Assembly (NCBI GenBank): GCA_945872365.1
Contig: CAMBZJ010000005.1
Location: 1-64,000 of the forward strand
DNA: 64,000 nucleotides
Reading direction: 5' to 3'
Source of the DNA: Klebsiella pneumoniae
Lineage (GTDB): Bacteria; Desulfobacterota; Binatia; UBA12015
The translations under genes were made by a program, and so were the position numbers. Below the pieces are notes generated by a model that was given only the letters and a program-made list of their open reading frames with translations, made no database searches and was not told the origin of the DNA. Below are positions 35,479 through 44,163 of the stretch, in pieces; the first letter of the stretch is position 1; every line of letters begins with the position of its first letter.

Positions 35479-36156
35479 TCATCCCCGCGGGCGAGCCTTC
35501 CCGGCGATCCACCGCGCCACGAACGGCAAGGCCCCGAGCAGCGCGAACGAGATCAGCATCCCCGGCGAGAGGATCCCGTCGAGCGAGCGGATCTCCGCGA
35601 GCCGCGTGCCCGCGTTCACGTAGACGACCGTCGCAGGCAGCATGCCGAGCTGGCTCACCCAGGCGAACGTCCGGGCCGGAAGCGAGGTCAGCCCGACCAG
35701 CGGATTCACGAGGAAGTAGGGGAACACCGGGACGAGCCGCAGCGTGAAGAGGTAGGCCGCGCCCTCGCGCGCGATCCCCTCGTCGACCGCACGCAGCCGG
35801 TCGCCGAAACGCGCCGTCACCGCGTCGCGGAACAGGTAGCGCGACGCGAGAAACGAGAGCGTCGCCCCGAGGGTCGAGGCGAACGAGACCAGCAGCGTTC
35901 CGCGCAAGAGCCCGAAGATCGCGCCCGCCGCGATCGTCAGCACGGCGGCGCCCGGAATCGCGAGCAGGGCGACCGCGACGTAGATCGCGAAGAACGCAGC
36001 CGCGGTCGCAAACGGCCTGGCACCGAATGCCTCGACGAGCGCGCCGCGCCGGCCCTGCAACTCCTCGAGCCGCAGGAAGCGGCCGAGGTCGAGCACCACC
36101 CAGGCCGCGACCAGGATGGCCAGGAGCAGCGCGAGGGCGAGTCGTTGCCGGGCCAT
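35479..36156 (-). CDS. TVP38/TMEM64 (VTT/DedA-like) membrane protein
   Basis: A 225-residue inner-membrane protein with six hydrophobic segments and the VTT domain core: [19 protein letters not shown], then [19 protein letters not shown], then [19 protein letters not shown] with the conserved Arg and Pro, then [23 protein letters not shown]/DedA relatives scramble or flip lipids and support membrane homeostasis. The start is unsure: ATG 36156 ([12 protein letters not shown]) puts the first membrane helix at the N-terminus; ATG 36186 adds ten polar residues and neither has a clear SD. Confidence 0.8.
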   Translation of the reverse strand: MARQRLALALLLAILVAAWVVLDLGRFLRLEELQGRRGALVEAFGARPFATAAAFFAIYVAVALLAIPGAAVLTIAAGAIFGLLRGTLLVSFASTLGATLSFLASRYLFRDAVTARFGDRLRAVDEGIAREGAAYLFTLRLVPVFPYFLVNPLVGLTSLPARTFAWVSQLGMLPATVVYVNAGTRLAEIRSLDGILSPGMLISFALLGALPFVARWIAGKARPRG

Positions 36157-36466
36157 TATCGCCCGGGTTAGACCATGGCTCTGCATGGACGCAACGGTCG
36201 GGAGCGCGAAGTCCGCGGACGCGCCTCGTCCGCGCCGACCGGAAGTCGTCGCCTGGGCCGGTTACGCGCTGGTCGCGCTCGGGAGATCGACCACCTGGGT
36301 CGGCGGATCCAGTCGATTCGCGAGGACGACTCCGAGGCCGTTCTCTACGACTTCGACGAGTCACCTGCGGGGGCCGACGCCGCCCCGTGAAGCCATCCGG
36401 GGAAGCCCGGGTACGACGTCCGCGCGGGCGCGCCCGCCGTGCGCGGGCCGGGCGACGCTCGCTCGC
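36157..36466. other. Gap with a doubtful 71-codon frame
   Basis: About 310 bp between the VTT gene and the small dehydrogenase subunit. A plus-strand frame from ATG 36175 to TGA 36390 encodes an Arg-rich start and then [20 protein letters not shown] and [16 protein letters not shown]. The acidic second half looks more protein-like than the first, but there is no SD and no family match I know. A degraded or small gene is possible. Nothing else is seen here. Confidence 0.3.
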
Positions 36467-36946
36467 TCAGGCTTCGCGCCAGAGCCGACCGCGGCTACGC
36501 ACCGGCTCGAGCAACGAAGGATCGTTCGGCGCCATCGCGTGTCCGAGCGGGTGCGGCGGCCGGGCCTCGAAGCGCAGCCCTTCGAGCACGCCGCGGTCCG
36601 CGTAGTAGCTCACGTAGGCGAGGAACATGAGCGTCGGCACGAAGCCGGGATCGGCCACGGCGACCTCCTCGAGCACGCCGCGGCGCTCCTCGGCCGAGAG
36701 ATCGGCGAAACAGCCGCGCCCCCGCGTCGCCGCCGTGCGGTCGAGCGCGTCGAGTCCGAAGGCGATCGGCACGCGCATGTCGGGCAGCAGCCGGAAGGTC
36801 GCTTCGAGCAGACCCGCCGCGACCGTGAATCCGGCGCCCGGCAGGCGTCCGTCCGCGCTCGCCGGGATGATCTCGTCGAGCACGGCGACGAGCGCCCGCT
36901 CGCGCGCCGGGGTGAAGCCGTCCTGATTTCCGCCGCTGTCGCTCAT
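36467..36946 (-). CDS. Gluconate 2-dehydrogenase subunit 3-like protein
   Basis: A 159-residue helical protein of the gluconate-2-dehydrogenase small-subunit family. The start FTPARERALVAVLDEIIPAS and ADGRLPGAGFTVAAGLLEATF matches the family signature (LDxIIPxDxxxPGA); the end GVLEGLRFEARPPHPLGHAM carries the usual GYPPP-like loop in altered form. Such subunits accompany GMC-type flavoprotein dehydrogenases and usually carry a Tat signal, which is absent here. The gene starts 24 bp after the GMC stop, so the two form a pair. A cytochrome c subunit is not found nearby. Confidence 0.75.
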   Translation of the reverse strand: MSDSGGNQDGFTPARERALVAVLDEIIPASADGRLPGAGFTVAAGLLEATFRLLPDMRVPIAFGLDALDRTAATRGRGCFADLSAEERRGVLEEVAVADPGFVPTLMFLAYVSYYADRGVLEGLRFEARPPHPLGHAMAPNDPSLLEPVRSRGRLWREA

Positions 36947-36970
36947 CGCGTGCTCCGCCGCCGCCCGCGG

Positions 36971-38584
36971 TCAATCGAGGAGGTTCGCCAGGTTGCGCTT
37001 CATCGCGTCGCCGATGCGCAGCGCCAAGGCCTGAATCGTGTTGGTCGGGTTCACGGCCCCGGCGGTGGGGAAGATGCTGCCATCGACGACGAAGAGGTTC
37101 TTCACGTCGTGGCAGCGGCCCCACTCGTTCACCACCGAGGTCGCCGGGTCGGTGCCCATGCGTGCCGTGCCCATCAGGTGCCAGCCGGCGACGCGTAACA
37201 GCGGCTCGGCGAAGGTCTCGCGTGCCCCCGCCGCGTCGAGCAGTTCCTTTGCCCGGGCCGCACCGTGCGACATGAGCCGCTCGCTGTTCTCGCCCAGCCG
37301 GTAGGTGATCTTCGGCGCGGGGATGCCGCTGCCGTCCACCAGCGTCGGGTCCAGCGTCACCGTGTTCGTCTCCTCGGGAAGATCCTCGCCGATGACGACC
37401 AGGCCCGCCGTGCGGTCGAAGATCTCCGCGTAGGATCGATGGTGGTCGGCGCCCCACGGCAGTCGTCCCCAGCCGAATCCCATGAGAGCCGTGAATACCG
37501 GACCGAGGCCGCGCAGGATCTCGAACGAGTAGCCGCGGGCGAAGCCGCGCGCGGCGTCGGTCTCGTAGAACTCCTGGCTCATGATGCAGCAGCCGGTCGC
37601 CCCCTTGTAGCCCTCGAGCGGCTCGTCGAAGAGCCCGGTGACCATCGCGTAGGGATGGAACATGAGGTTGCGACCGACGAGCCCGCTGCGGTTGGCGAGA
37701 CCGCCGGGAAAGAGCTTCGACTTCGAGTTGAGCAGGATGCGCGGCGTACCGATGCCGTTGCAGGCGAGCACGACGACGTGGGCGCGCTGGCGGCGCTCGA
37801 CCCCCTCGGCGTCGTAGTAGATCACGCCGTCGGCGAGACCGTTTTCGTCGAGCGTGACCTCGCGCACCCGGCAGCCGGTCTCGAGCCGCACGCCGCTGCG
37901 CAGCGCCGGCGGCCAGTAGGTGACGTCAGTGCTCGACTTCGCACCCTGGGCGCAGCCGGCGAGGCAGGTTCCGGCGTTGATGCAGGGCGCGCGTCCCTCC
38001 CAGGGTTCGCTGATGATCGCGCTGTCCGACGGCCACCAGTGCCAGCCGAGCCGATTGAAGCCGTGCGCCAGCGTCTCGCCGAGTTTGCCGAGCGGCAGCG
38101 GCGGAAGCGGCGGCCGCTTGGGCGGGTCGGCGGGATAGGCGGGGTCACCGGCGAGTCCGGAGACGCCGGTCATGCGCTCGTTCAGGTCGTAGAACGGGGC
38201 AAGCGTGCGGTAGTCGAGCGGCCAGTCGACGCCGACGCCGTCGAGGCTGCGGGCGCGGAAGTCCGACGGGCGGAGCCGCGGGAAGTGGCCCGCGAACAGG
38301 ATCGTGCTGCCGCCGACGGCATTGAACATCGAGACCGCGATCGGTGACTCCGCGTCGTTCACCGGGTAGTCGGCGGGCAGCTTGCGGTCGTTCGGCGACA
38401 ATCCGAAGTCGGCGAGCCGTCGCAGCTCCCAGTCGATCGAATTGCTCGGGAACTCCTCCTGCTTCATCCAGCCGCCCTGTTCGAGGCAGAGGATGTCCAT
38501 CTTCGTCTCGGCCAGCGTCCAGGCGAGCGCCGCGCCCGAGGCCCCGGCACCCACGATCAGCACGTCGACGATTCGCTCCGACAT
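36971..38584 (-). CDS. GMC-family FAD oxidoreductase
   Basis: A 537-residue flavoprotein. The N-terminal ADP-binding fold is VDVLIVGAGASGAALAWTL (residues 6-24); GMC signature 1-like residues are in NAVGGSTILFAGHFPRLRPS; a cysteine-rich stretch INAGTCLAGCAQGAKSSTD lies mid-protein; the C-terminal catalytic pair is in AGWHLMGTARMG (His) and AVNPTNTIQALALR (Asn). Family members oxidise alcohols, sugars or sterols. The cysteine pattern and partner subunit point to a dehydrogenase that passes electrons onward rather than to oxygen. GAGGGAG lies about 12 nt before ATG 38584. Confidence 0.85.
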   Translation of the reverse strand: MSERIVDVLIVGAGASGAALAWTLAETKMDILCLEQGGWMKQEEFPSNSIDWELRRLADFGLSPNDRKLPADYPVNDAESPIAVSMFNAVGGSTILFAGHFPRLRPSDFRARSLDGVGVDWPLDYRTLAPFYDLNERMTGVSGLAGDPAYPADPPKRPPLPPLPLGKLGETLAHGFNRLGWHWWPSDSAIISEPWEGRAPCINAGTCLAGCAQGAKSSTDVTYWPPALRSGVRLETGCRVREVTLDENGLADGVIYYDAEGVERRQRAHVVVLACNGIGTPRILLNSKSKLFPGGLANRSGLVGRNLMFHPYAMVTGLFDEPLEGYKGATGCCIMSQEFYETDAARGFARGYSFEILRGLGPVFTALMGFGWGRLPWGADHHRSYAEIFDRTAGLVVIGEDLPEETNTVTLDPTLVDGSGIPAPKITYRLGENSERLMSHGAARAKELLDAAGARETFAEPLLRVAGWHLMGTARMGTDPATSVVNEWGRCHDVKNLFVVDGSIFPTAGAVNPTNTIQALALRIGDAMKRNLANLLD

Positions 38585-38746
38585 CGGTTCGCTCGCTCCC
38601 TCCGCGGCCGGGATCCGCCCGCGACGACGAATCCACCCCCCCGCGCGGCGTCCATGAAACACGACCCGGGCCCCGAAGCCAGAGTCGACGGCCCGCGTTG
38701 CGGGCTCGGCGGGGCGCCTCTAGTAGAGAGAGCACAGGCCGCGATC

Positions 38747-39748
38747 GTGACCGAGGATCCCCGCACCGACCATTCCCACGCGCCCGGCGGTGCACGACCG
38801 GCAGCAGCGGCGGCGCCCTCCGCGCATCGGGAGGGCACCCGCCGCCCCCGTCGGTCCTCGATTCCCGATCGACCTTCTTGGAGCGCGGGCCCGCTCGGCG
38901 CGCTTCTCGAGCGCGCCGTCGCCGGCCTCGGCCTGGTCGCCCCCGGCCACCTGCGCGAGATCGATGCCGAGGTCGAGGCGCGCATCGCGCGCTCGCCGAT
39001 GGACCTGAACGAGTACGGCTACGACCCGTGGGGCTTCCAGCGCGACGTCGCGAGGCGCGCGATGGTGCTCTCCACCCTGCTCTACCGGCACTACTTCCGC
39101 GTCGAGACCACCGGGATCGGCAACGTCCCGGCCGGGCGCGTCCTGCTGATCTCGAACCACGCCGGGCAGGTGGCGATCGACGGGGTCATGATCGCGACCG
39201 CCTGCCTGCTCGAAGCCGAGCCGCCCCGGCTGCCGCGCGCGATGGGCGAATACTGGCTGCCCACGCTGCCGTTCGTGAACGTCCTCATGGTGCGCACCGG
39301 GAGCGTCGTCGGGACGCCGCGCAACTGCGTGGACCTGCTCGAGCGCGGCGAGGCCGTACTCGCCTTTCCCGAGGGCGTGCGCGGCATGAACAAGAGCTTC
39401 ACCGAGCGCTATCGCCTGATGCGCTTCGGCCACGGCTTCATGCGGCTCGCACTGCAGACCGACACGCCGATCGTGCCGATCGCGGTGGTCGGCTCCGAGG
39501 AGCAGATGCCCTCGCTCGGCGACTTCCGGCCGCTCGCCCGCCTGCTCGGCATGCCGGCTTTTCCGCTCGTACTCACGCCACTGCCGCTACCGGTGCGCTA
39601 CCACGTCCGGTTCGGCGAGCCGATGCGCTTCACCGGCAGCCACGCCGACGAGGACGCGATCGTCGGCGAGAAGGTCAGCCAGGTGAAGTCGCGCATCCGC
39701 GCCATGCTCGACGAGGGCTTGCGCGCGCGACGGGGCATCTTCGCCTGA
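38747..39748 (+). CDS. Lysophospholipid / 1-acylglycerol-3-phosphate acyltransferase-like protein
   Basis: A 333-residue PlsC-family acyltransferase. The HX4D active site is LISNHAGQVAIDGVM; the acceptor-binding motifs are RTGSVVGTPRN and LAFPEGVRGMNKSF; IVPIAVVGSEEQMP follows. It would acylate a lysophospholipid or glycolipid at the inner face of the membrane. The N-terminal 70 residues are poorly conserved; the GTG at 38747 is preferred over the ATG at 38654, but the start is uncertain because neither has a good SD. Plant-chloroplast-like long PlsC homologues have a similar RHYFRVETTGIGNVP lead-in. The next gene also carries an acyltransferase-like domain, making this a lipid-modifying locus. 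Confidence 0.75.
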   Translation: MTEDPRTDHSHAPGGARPAAAAAPSAHREGTRRPRRSSIPDRPSWSAGPLGALLERAVAGLGLVAPGHLREIDAEVEARIARSPMDLNEYGYDPWGFQRDVARRAMVLSTLLYRHYFRVETTGIGNVPAGRVLLISNHAGQVAIDGVMIATACLLEAEPPRLPRAMGEYWLPTLPFVNVLMVRTGSVVGTPRNCVDLLERGEAVLAFPEGVRGMNKSFTERYRLMRFGHGFMRLALQTDTPIVPIAVVGSEEQMPSLGDFRPLARLLGMPAFPLVLTPLPLPVRYHVRFGEPMRFTGSHADEDAIVGEKVSQVKSRIRAMLDEGLRARRGIFA

Positions 39749-39790
39749 TGGGTGCGCAGCGCGGTCCGGGCGCGCCGGAACGCTTCACCG

Positions 39791-39810
39791 GGTCGACCGC
39801 GCGGTCGACC
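39791..39810. repeat. Perfect 20-bp palindrome
   Basis: GGTCGACCGCGCGGTCGACC at 39791-39810 reads identically on both strands. It lies between the acyltransferase stop (39748) and the GTG of the large fusion gene (39827). It could be a dimeric-regulator operator or an mRNA hairpin. No U-tract follows. Confidence 0.6.
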
Positions 39811-39826
39811 GGGTCGCGGTGAGGTC

Positions 39827-42800
39827 GTGTTCCGCGACCGCGACCTGCCGTTTCGCCTGATCGCGGCCACGCTCCCGCCGCGCCTGGGCTACGCTCTCTC
39901 GCGCCGGGCGACGCCGCTCGTCGGCGGCGAGCGGATGCGCGGGATCGAGCGCGTGGTGACGGCGCATGCGCTCGAGTTCCTCGGCGACCCGGTGCTGGCC
40001 GCCGAGACGGGCCGCCGCTTCGCCGGATCGATCGCCTGCGACGACCTCGACGGCCTGATCGCGCGACTCTGGCCCCGGGCCCTGCGCCGCCGCACGCTGC
40101 GCGTCGAGGGCGCGGACCTGCTCCCGCCGGCGGGCCGCGCGGTGTTCGCGACCTTCCACGTCGGCGGCGGCTTCCGGGTCTACGACGCGCTCCTCGATCG
40201 CGGCTTCCGTCCGGCGGTGCTCGCGGCCCCACCCGCACCGGGCGGCAACCTCTACCAACGCGCGATCGACCGCGCCCGTTTTGGCTACCTCGCCGACGCA
40301 CTCGGCGACGGCGTCCTGCCGGTCGGCCCCCACGCCGCACGCGCGGCGCTGCGCAGCCCGGCGCCGCACCTCGCCTCGGGCGGGGCGGTGATCGCCGTGC
40401 TCGACGTCGCGCCCGAAGCCCTCGGCCTGCGCGACGCGCTTCCCGCGACCCTGCTCGGGCACCGCGTCGAACTCCCCGCCGGATTGCTCCGCCTCGCGGC
40501 TTCTTCCGCGACGCCGGTCGTGCCGTTCGACGCGCGCCTCGAGAATGGACGGCGGGTGATCCGCTTCCACCCGCCGATCCGCTCGACGGATCCCGCCGTC
40601 CTGCTCGCCGGCGTCGTCGGTGCACTGGAGCGTTCGATCCGGGAGCGCCCCTGGGACTGGCAGGGATGGATCGACGTGCACCGCCTGCTCGGTCCGGCGG
40701 TCGCGACCCGGCCGGCAGGGGACCCGTCGACCCCGCCCGCTGCACCGGGGGCCGATGCGACGTCCGCGTCCGCCGCCGGGGGCTTCCGCGGCGGCACCGA
40801 CGGCGACGCGGACGCCGGGACGGCGATCGTCGTCGCGATCCATGACGCCGCCGAGGACGTGCGCCGCTGCATCGGCTCCGTCCTCGACAACGCACCCGCC
40901 GACGCGGCCATCCTGCTCGTCGACGACGCGAGCCGCGACGCGGGGCTGCGCGCGTGGCTCGAGGCGATTCCCGCGCGCGACGCGCGCGTGCGCCTGCTGC
41001 GCAACGAGACGAACCGCGGTTTCGTCGCCTCCGCGAACCGCGGCTTCGCCGAGGCCGGCGGACGCGACGTCCTGCTGCTCAACAGCGACACCGTCGTGCC
41101 CCCGGGTTTCGTCGAGCGCCTGCGGGCGGCCGCGCGCGCGACGCCGCGCACCGGGATCGTGACGCCCTTCACGAATCACGGCACCATCTTCACGATCCCC
41201 GGACTCGACCTCCCCGACGGCGTACCGGGGACCGGCGACGTGGAGCGTTGCGACGCGATGATCGCCGGCACCAGCCCGTGCGAGCGGCCGGAGGTACCCA
41301 CCGCGCACGGCTTCTGCATGTACGTGCGCGCCGCCGTGCCGCGGTGCATCGGCGCCTTCGACGAGGCGAACTTCGGGCGTGGCTACGGCGAGGAGAACGA
41401 CTTCTGCGAGCGGGCCCGCGCGGCCGGCTTCGAGGTCCGGGCGTGCGACGACCTCTTCGTCTGGCACCGCGGCGGCGCGTCCTTCGGCGGAGAGGCTACG
41501 ACCCTCGTCGCCGCCCACCTCACTCGGCTCGAGGAACTCCACCCCGGGTACCGGGAACGGATCGCCGCCTTCGTCGCGCGCGATCCGCTGGCGACGCACC
41601 GCGAGCGCGCGGCCTTCCACGCCTCTCGACGCCGGGTACGCCGCAGCCCGGCGATGCTCTTCGTCCTGCATGCGAACCCGTTCGCCGACCCGCGCCGCGA
41701 GAACATGGGCGGTACGCAGTACCACGTGCTCGACCTGGTGCGCGGACTCGCGCTGCCTCGCACCCTCGTCGCCTGGCCCGACGAAGCCGGCAGCGCGGTG
41801 GCGGAAATCGAGGATGGCGACCTGCCGGGGACGCGCCTTTTGCGCTTCGCGCACGCGCGCCCGCCGGGCGGCCTCGCGGCGAGCCGCTTCACGCTGCGCG
41901 ACCAGGCTTGGGAACACGCTCTCGGGGGCCTCGTCGACTCCCTCGACGTCGGCGCCGCGCACCTGCACCACCTCGCCTTCTGGCCGGTCGGCCTGCACCG
42001 CGTGCTCGCCGAGCGCGGGATTCCCTGGCTCTACACGGTCCAGGACTACTACTGCGTCTGCCCGAGCTGGAACCTGCTCGACCTCTCGACCGCGGAGCGC
42101 TGCGGCTGCACGGCGCCACCCGACGAGCGCGCCCGCTGCCTGCGCACCTGGTACGACGCCTGCGGTCTCGACGCCCCGGCCGATCCGGAGGCGCTGCTGC
42201 GCGCGCATCGCGCGGAGTTCGCGGGCGTGCTGCGCGGCGCGCATGCAGTGATCGCGGGATGCGACGCGACCCGCGACGTCGTCGCCCGCGCGTTTCCCGA
42301 CGAGGCGCTCCGCTGGCAGGTCGTACCCTACGGCTACGACCGCGAACGCACCGGCGAGGCGCGGAGGCGCGGCGGGTCCCTGCGCATCGCGCTCGTCGGC
42401 GCGGTCGCGGCGCCGTGGAAGGGTTCCGAGCAGGTGCTGCGCACGATGCGGCTCACCCGCGACCTCCCCCTCGAGTGGCACGTCTTCGGCGACTCCGACG
42501 CGCACGGCTTTCCCGAGCGCGCGCGGCAGGCGGCCGGGGGCGGGGAGCGGATCCGCTTCCACGGTCGATACGAGCGCGCCGACGTCGTCGAGCGGCTGCG
42601 CGGGGCGCGGATCGACGCGAGCCTGCTGCTCTCGCCGTGGGACGAAACCTTCTGCTACACGCTGAGCGAGTCCTGGGCGGCCGGTGCGCCGGCGATCGTC
42701 TCGGACCGTGGCGCGCTCGCCGAGCGAACCCGCGCGACGGGGGCGGGACTCGTCGCGCGCGATCCCGAGGAAGCGGCGGCGGCGCTGCGCCGGCTCGCCG

Positions 42801-42997
42801 ACGACCCGGTCCTGCTCGCGGGACTGCAGCGGGCCGCGACGGGGCACCGCGAGCCGACGGTCGCCGAGAACGCGGAGCGCCACCGCGCGATCTGGGGCGG
42901 CCTCCTCTCCCGGCTCGGCGAGCGGGGCGACGATCCTCCGTGGGGGGAACCCGACCGGGCGCTCCTGGCCGCCTTCCTGCAAGCGCGGCACGCCTGA
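39827..42997 (+). CDS. Three-domain fusion: acyltransferase-like, GT2 and GT4 glycosyltransferases
   Basis: A 1056-residue protein with three parts. Residues 1-290 resemble lipid A-type/LPLAT acyltransferases (ATFHVGGGFRVYDALLDRG, GGAVIAVLDVAPEALGLRD, a C-terminal WDWQGWIDVHRLLGP). Residues 330-600 are a GT2 domain (TAIVVAIHDAAEDVRRCIGS, ILLVDDASRDAG, DVLLLNSDTVVPPGF, GRGYGEENDFCERARAAGF). Residues 605-1056 are a GT4 domain (FVLHANPFADPRRENMGGTQ, WLYTVQDYYCVCPSWNLLDL, LRIALVGAVAAPWKGSEQVL, ETFCYTLSESWAAGAPAI). The acyltransferase part lacks the classical HX4D spacing (HVGGGFRVYD), so activity is doubtful. GTG 39827 has GGTGAGG just before it. A membrane-associated glycolipid assembly enzyme is the inferred role. 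Confidence 0.8.
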   Translation: MFRDRDLPFRLIAATLPPRLGYALSRRATPLVGGERMRGIERVVTAHALEFLGDPVLAAETGRRFAGSIACDDLDGLIARLWPRALRRRTLRVEGADLLPPAGRAVFATFHVGGGFRVYDALLDRGFRPAVLAAPPAPGGNLYQRAIDRARFGYLADALGDGVLPVGPHAARAALRSPAPHLASGGAVIAVLDVAPEALGLRDALPATLLGHRVELPAGLLRLAASSATPVVPFDARLENGRRVIRFHPPIRSTDPAVLLAGVVGALERSIRERPWDWQGWIDVHRLLGPAVATRPAGDPSTPPAAPGADATSASAAGGFRGGTDGDADAGTAIVVAIHDAAEDVRRCIGSVLDNAPADAAILLVDDASRDAGLRAWLEAIPARDARVRLLRNETNRGFVASANRGFAEAGGRDVLLLNSDTVVPPGFVERLRAAARATPRTGIVTPFTNHGTIFTIPGLDLPDGVPGTGDVERCDAMIAGTSPCERPEVPTAHGFCMYVRAAVPRCIGAFDEANFGRGYGEENDFCERARAAGFEVRACDDLFVWHRGGASFGGEATTLVAAHLTRLEELHPGYRERIAAFVARDPLATHRERAAFHASRRRVRRSPAMLFVLHANPFADPRRENMGGTQYHVLDLVRGLALPRTLVAWPDEAGSAVAEIEDGDLPGTRLLRFAHARPPGGLAASRFTLRDQAWEHALGGLVDSLDVGAAHLHHLAFWPVGLHRVLAERGIPWLYTVQDYYCVCPSWNLLDLSTAERCGCTAPPDERARCLRTWYDACGLDAPADPEALLRAHRAEFAGVLRGAHAVIAGCDATRDVVARAFPDEALRWQVVPYGYDRERTGEARRRGGSLRIALVGAVAAPWKGSEQVLRTMRLTRDLPLEWHVFGDSDAHGFPERARQAAGGGERIRFHGRYERADVVERLRGARIDASLLLSPWDETFCYTLSESWAAGAPAIVSDRGALAERTRATGAGLVARDPEEAAAALRRLADDPVLLAGLQRAATGHREPTVAENAERHRAIWGGLLSRLGERGDDPPWGEPDRALLAAFLQARHA

Positions 42998-43011
42998 GCT
43001 AACCGTCGGGG

Positions 43012-44163
43012 ATGCCGCCAACCTGCTGGATTGCCGACCCCGAGGCCCTCGAAGGGCTGATCGAACGCCTCTCCGGCGTGCCCGCCTACGCGCTCGACAC
43101 CGAGTTCCACCGCGAGAAGACCTACTTCCCGCACCTGGCGCTGGTGCAGATCGCCTCGGCCGACGAGGTCGCCGTGATCGACCCGCTCGCCGTCGACATC
43201 GCCCCGCTGCGGCGGTTGCTCGAGAGCGAGTCGCTCGCGGTCCTGCACGCCGCCGAACAGGATCTCGAGGTCCTGCGCCAAGCCTGCGGCACCGTGCCCC
43301 GCCGGCTCTTCGATACGCAGATGGCTGCGGCATTCCTCGGCATGGGCTTCGCCTCGCTCTCCCGGCTGGTCGAGCGCGTGGTCGGTCAGAGCCTGCCCAA
43401 GGGCGACCGCCTCACCGACTGGACGCGACGCCCGCTCGACGCGGGCCAGATCGCCTACGCGGCCTCCGACGTCGAGCACCTCCTCGCCGTCGAGGCGGCT
43501 TTGCGCGCGCGCGCGACGGAGACCGGCGTGGCGGCCTGGGTCGAAGAGGAATGCGAACGCCTGCGCCAGAAGCCGAGCGGCCCCTGCGAACCCGAGACCG
43601 CGTGGTGGCGCATCAAGGGAAGTCGCAGCCTGCGCGGCAAGGCGCGCGGCGTGGCACAGGAGGTCGCGGCATGGCGCGAGCGGGTCGCCCAGTCGCGCGA
43701 CATCCCGCCGCGCTTCGTCCTCTCCGACCTCGCGCTCGCCGGGATCGTCCACCGACCGCCCGCGACGGTCGAACAACTCCGCGAGTTGCGCGGACTCGAC
43801 TCGCGCGCGCTGCGCGACGGAACGGCGGCCGCGATCCTCGCCGCCGCCGCAGCCGGACAGGAGATGTCATCCGAGAATCTGCGCATGCCGCCCGCGGGCG
43901 AGTCGGTCGACGAGGGCCGCGGCCCGGGCGTGGCGCTCGCTCTAGCGCTCGTCGCACAGATCGCCGACGAGCGCGGCATCGAGCCGACGCTGCTCGCGAC
44001 CCGTCTCGACGTTCAAACGCTCGCGTCGGGTAAGACCACCGGACGACTCGGATCGGGCTGGCGCGGCGAACTCGTAGGCGAGCCGTTGCGCCGCCTTCTC
44101 GCCGGGGAGGTCGCGCTCACCGGTGCGAGTGACGGCGGCGCTCGCCTCGTCGAACTGGCCTAG
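43012..44163 (+). CDS. rnd: Ribonuclease D
   Basis: A 383-residue 3'-5' exoribonuclease involved in tRNA and stable-RNA end maturation. The DEDD catalytic residues lie in YALDTEFHREKTYFP (Exo I), LHAAEQDLEVLRQACG with LFDTQMAAAFLG (Exo II) and YAASDVEHLLAVEAAL (Exo III). The C-terminus has an HRDC-like region (FVLSDLALAGIVHRPPATVE then LRGLDSRALRDG). Length and order match E. coli RNase D (375). It starts 14 bp after the fusion gene. Its stop TAG shares CTAG with the stop of the convergent GH133 gene. Confidence 0.9.
   Translation: MPPTCWIADPEALEGLIERLSGVPAYALDTEFHREKTYFPHLALVQIASADEVAVIDPLAVDIAPLRRLLESESLAVLHAAEQDLEVLRQACGTVPRRLFDTQMAAAFLGMGFASLSRLVERVVGQSLPKGDRLTDWTRRPLDAGQIAYAASDVEHLLAVEAALRARATETGVAAWVEEECERLRQKPSGPCEPETAWWRIKGSRSLRGKARGVAQEVAAWRERVAQSRDIPPRFVLSDLALAGIVHRPPATVEQLRELRGLDSRALRDGTAAAILAAAAAGQEMSSENLRMPPAGESVDEGRGPGVALALALVAQIADERGIEPTLLATRLDVQTLASGKTTGRLGSGWRGELVGEPLRRLLAGEVALTGASDGGARLVELA

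Noticed and set aside
36175-36390. 71-codon plus-strand ORF as a firm gene
   Set aside because: No SD, Arg-rich first half, and no family match; kept only as a doubtful frame in the gap entry.
39785-43333. 1182-codon minus-strand frame opposite the glycosyltransferase fusion
   Set aside because: Arg/Ala/Gly-rich antisense frame without motifs; the plus strand has three recognisable domains.
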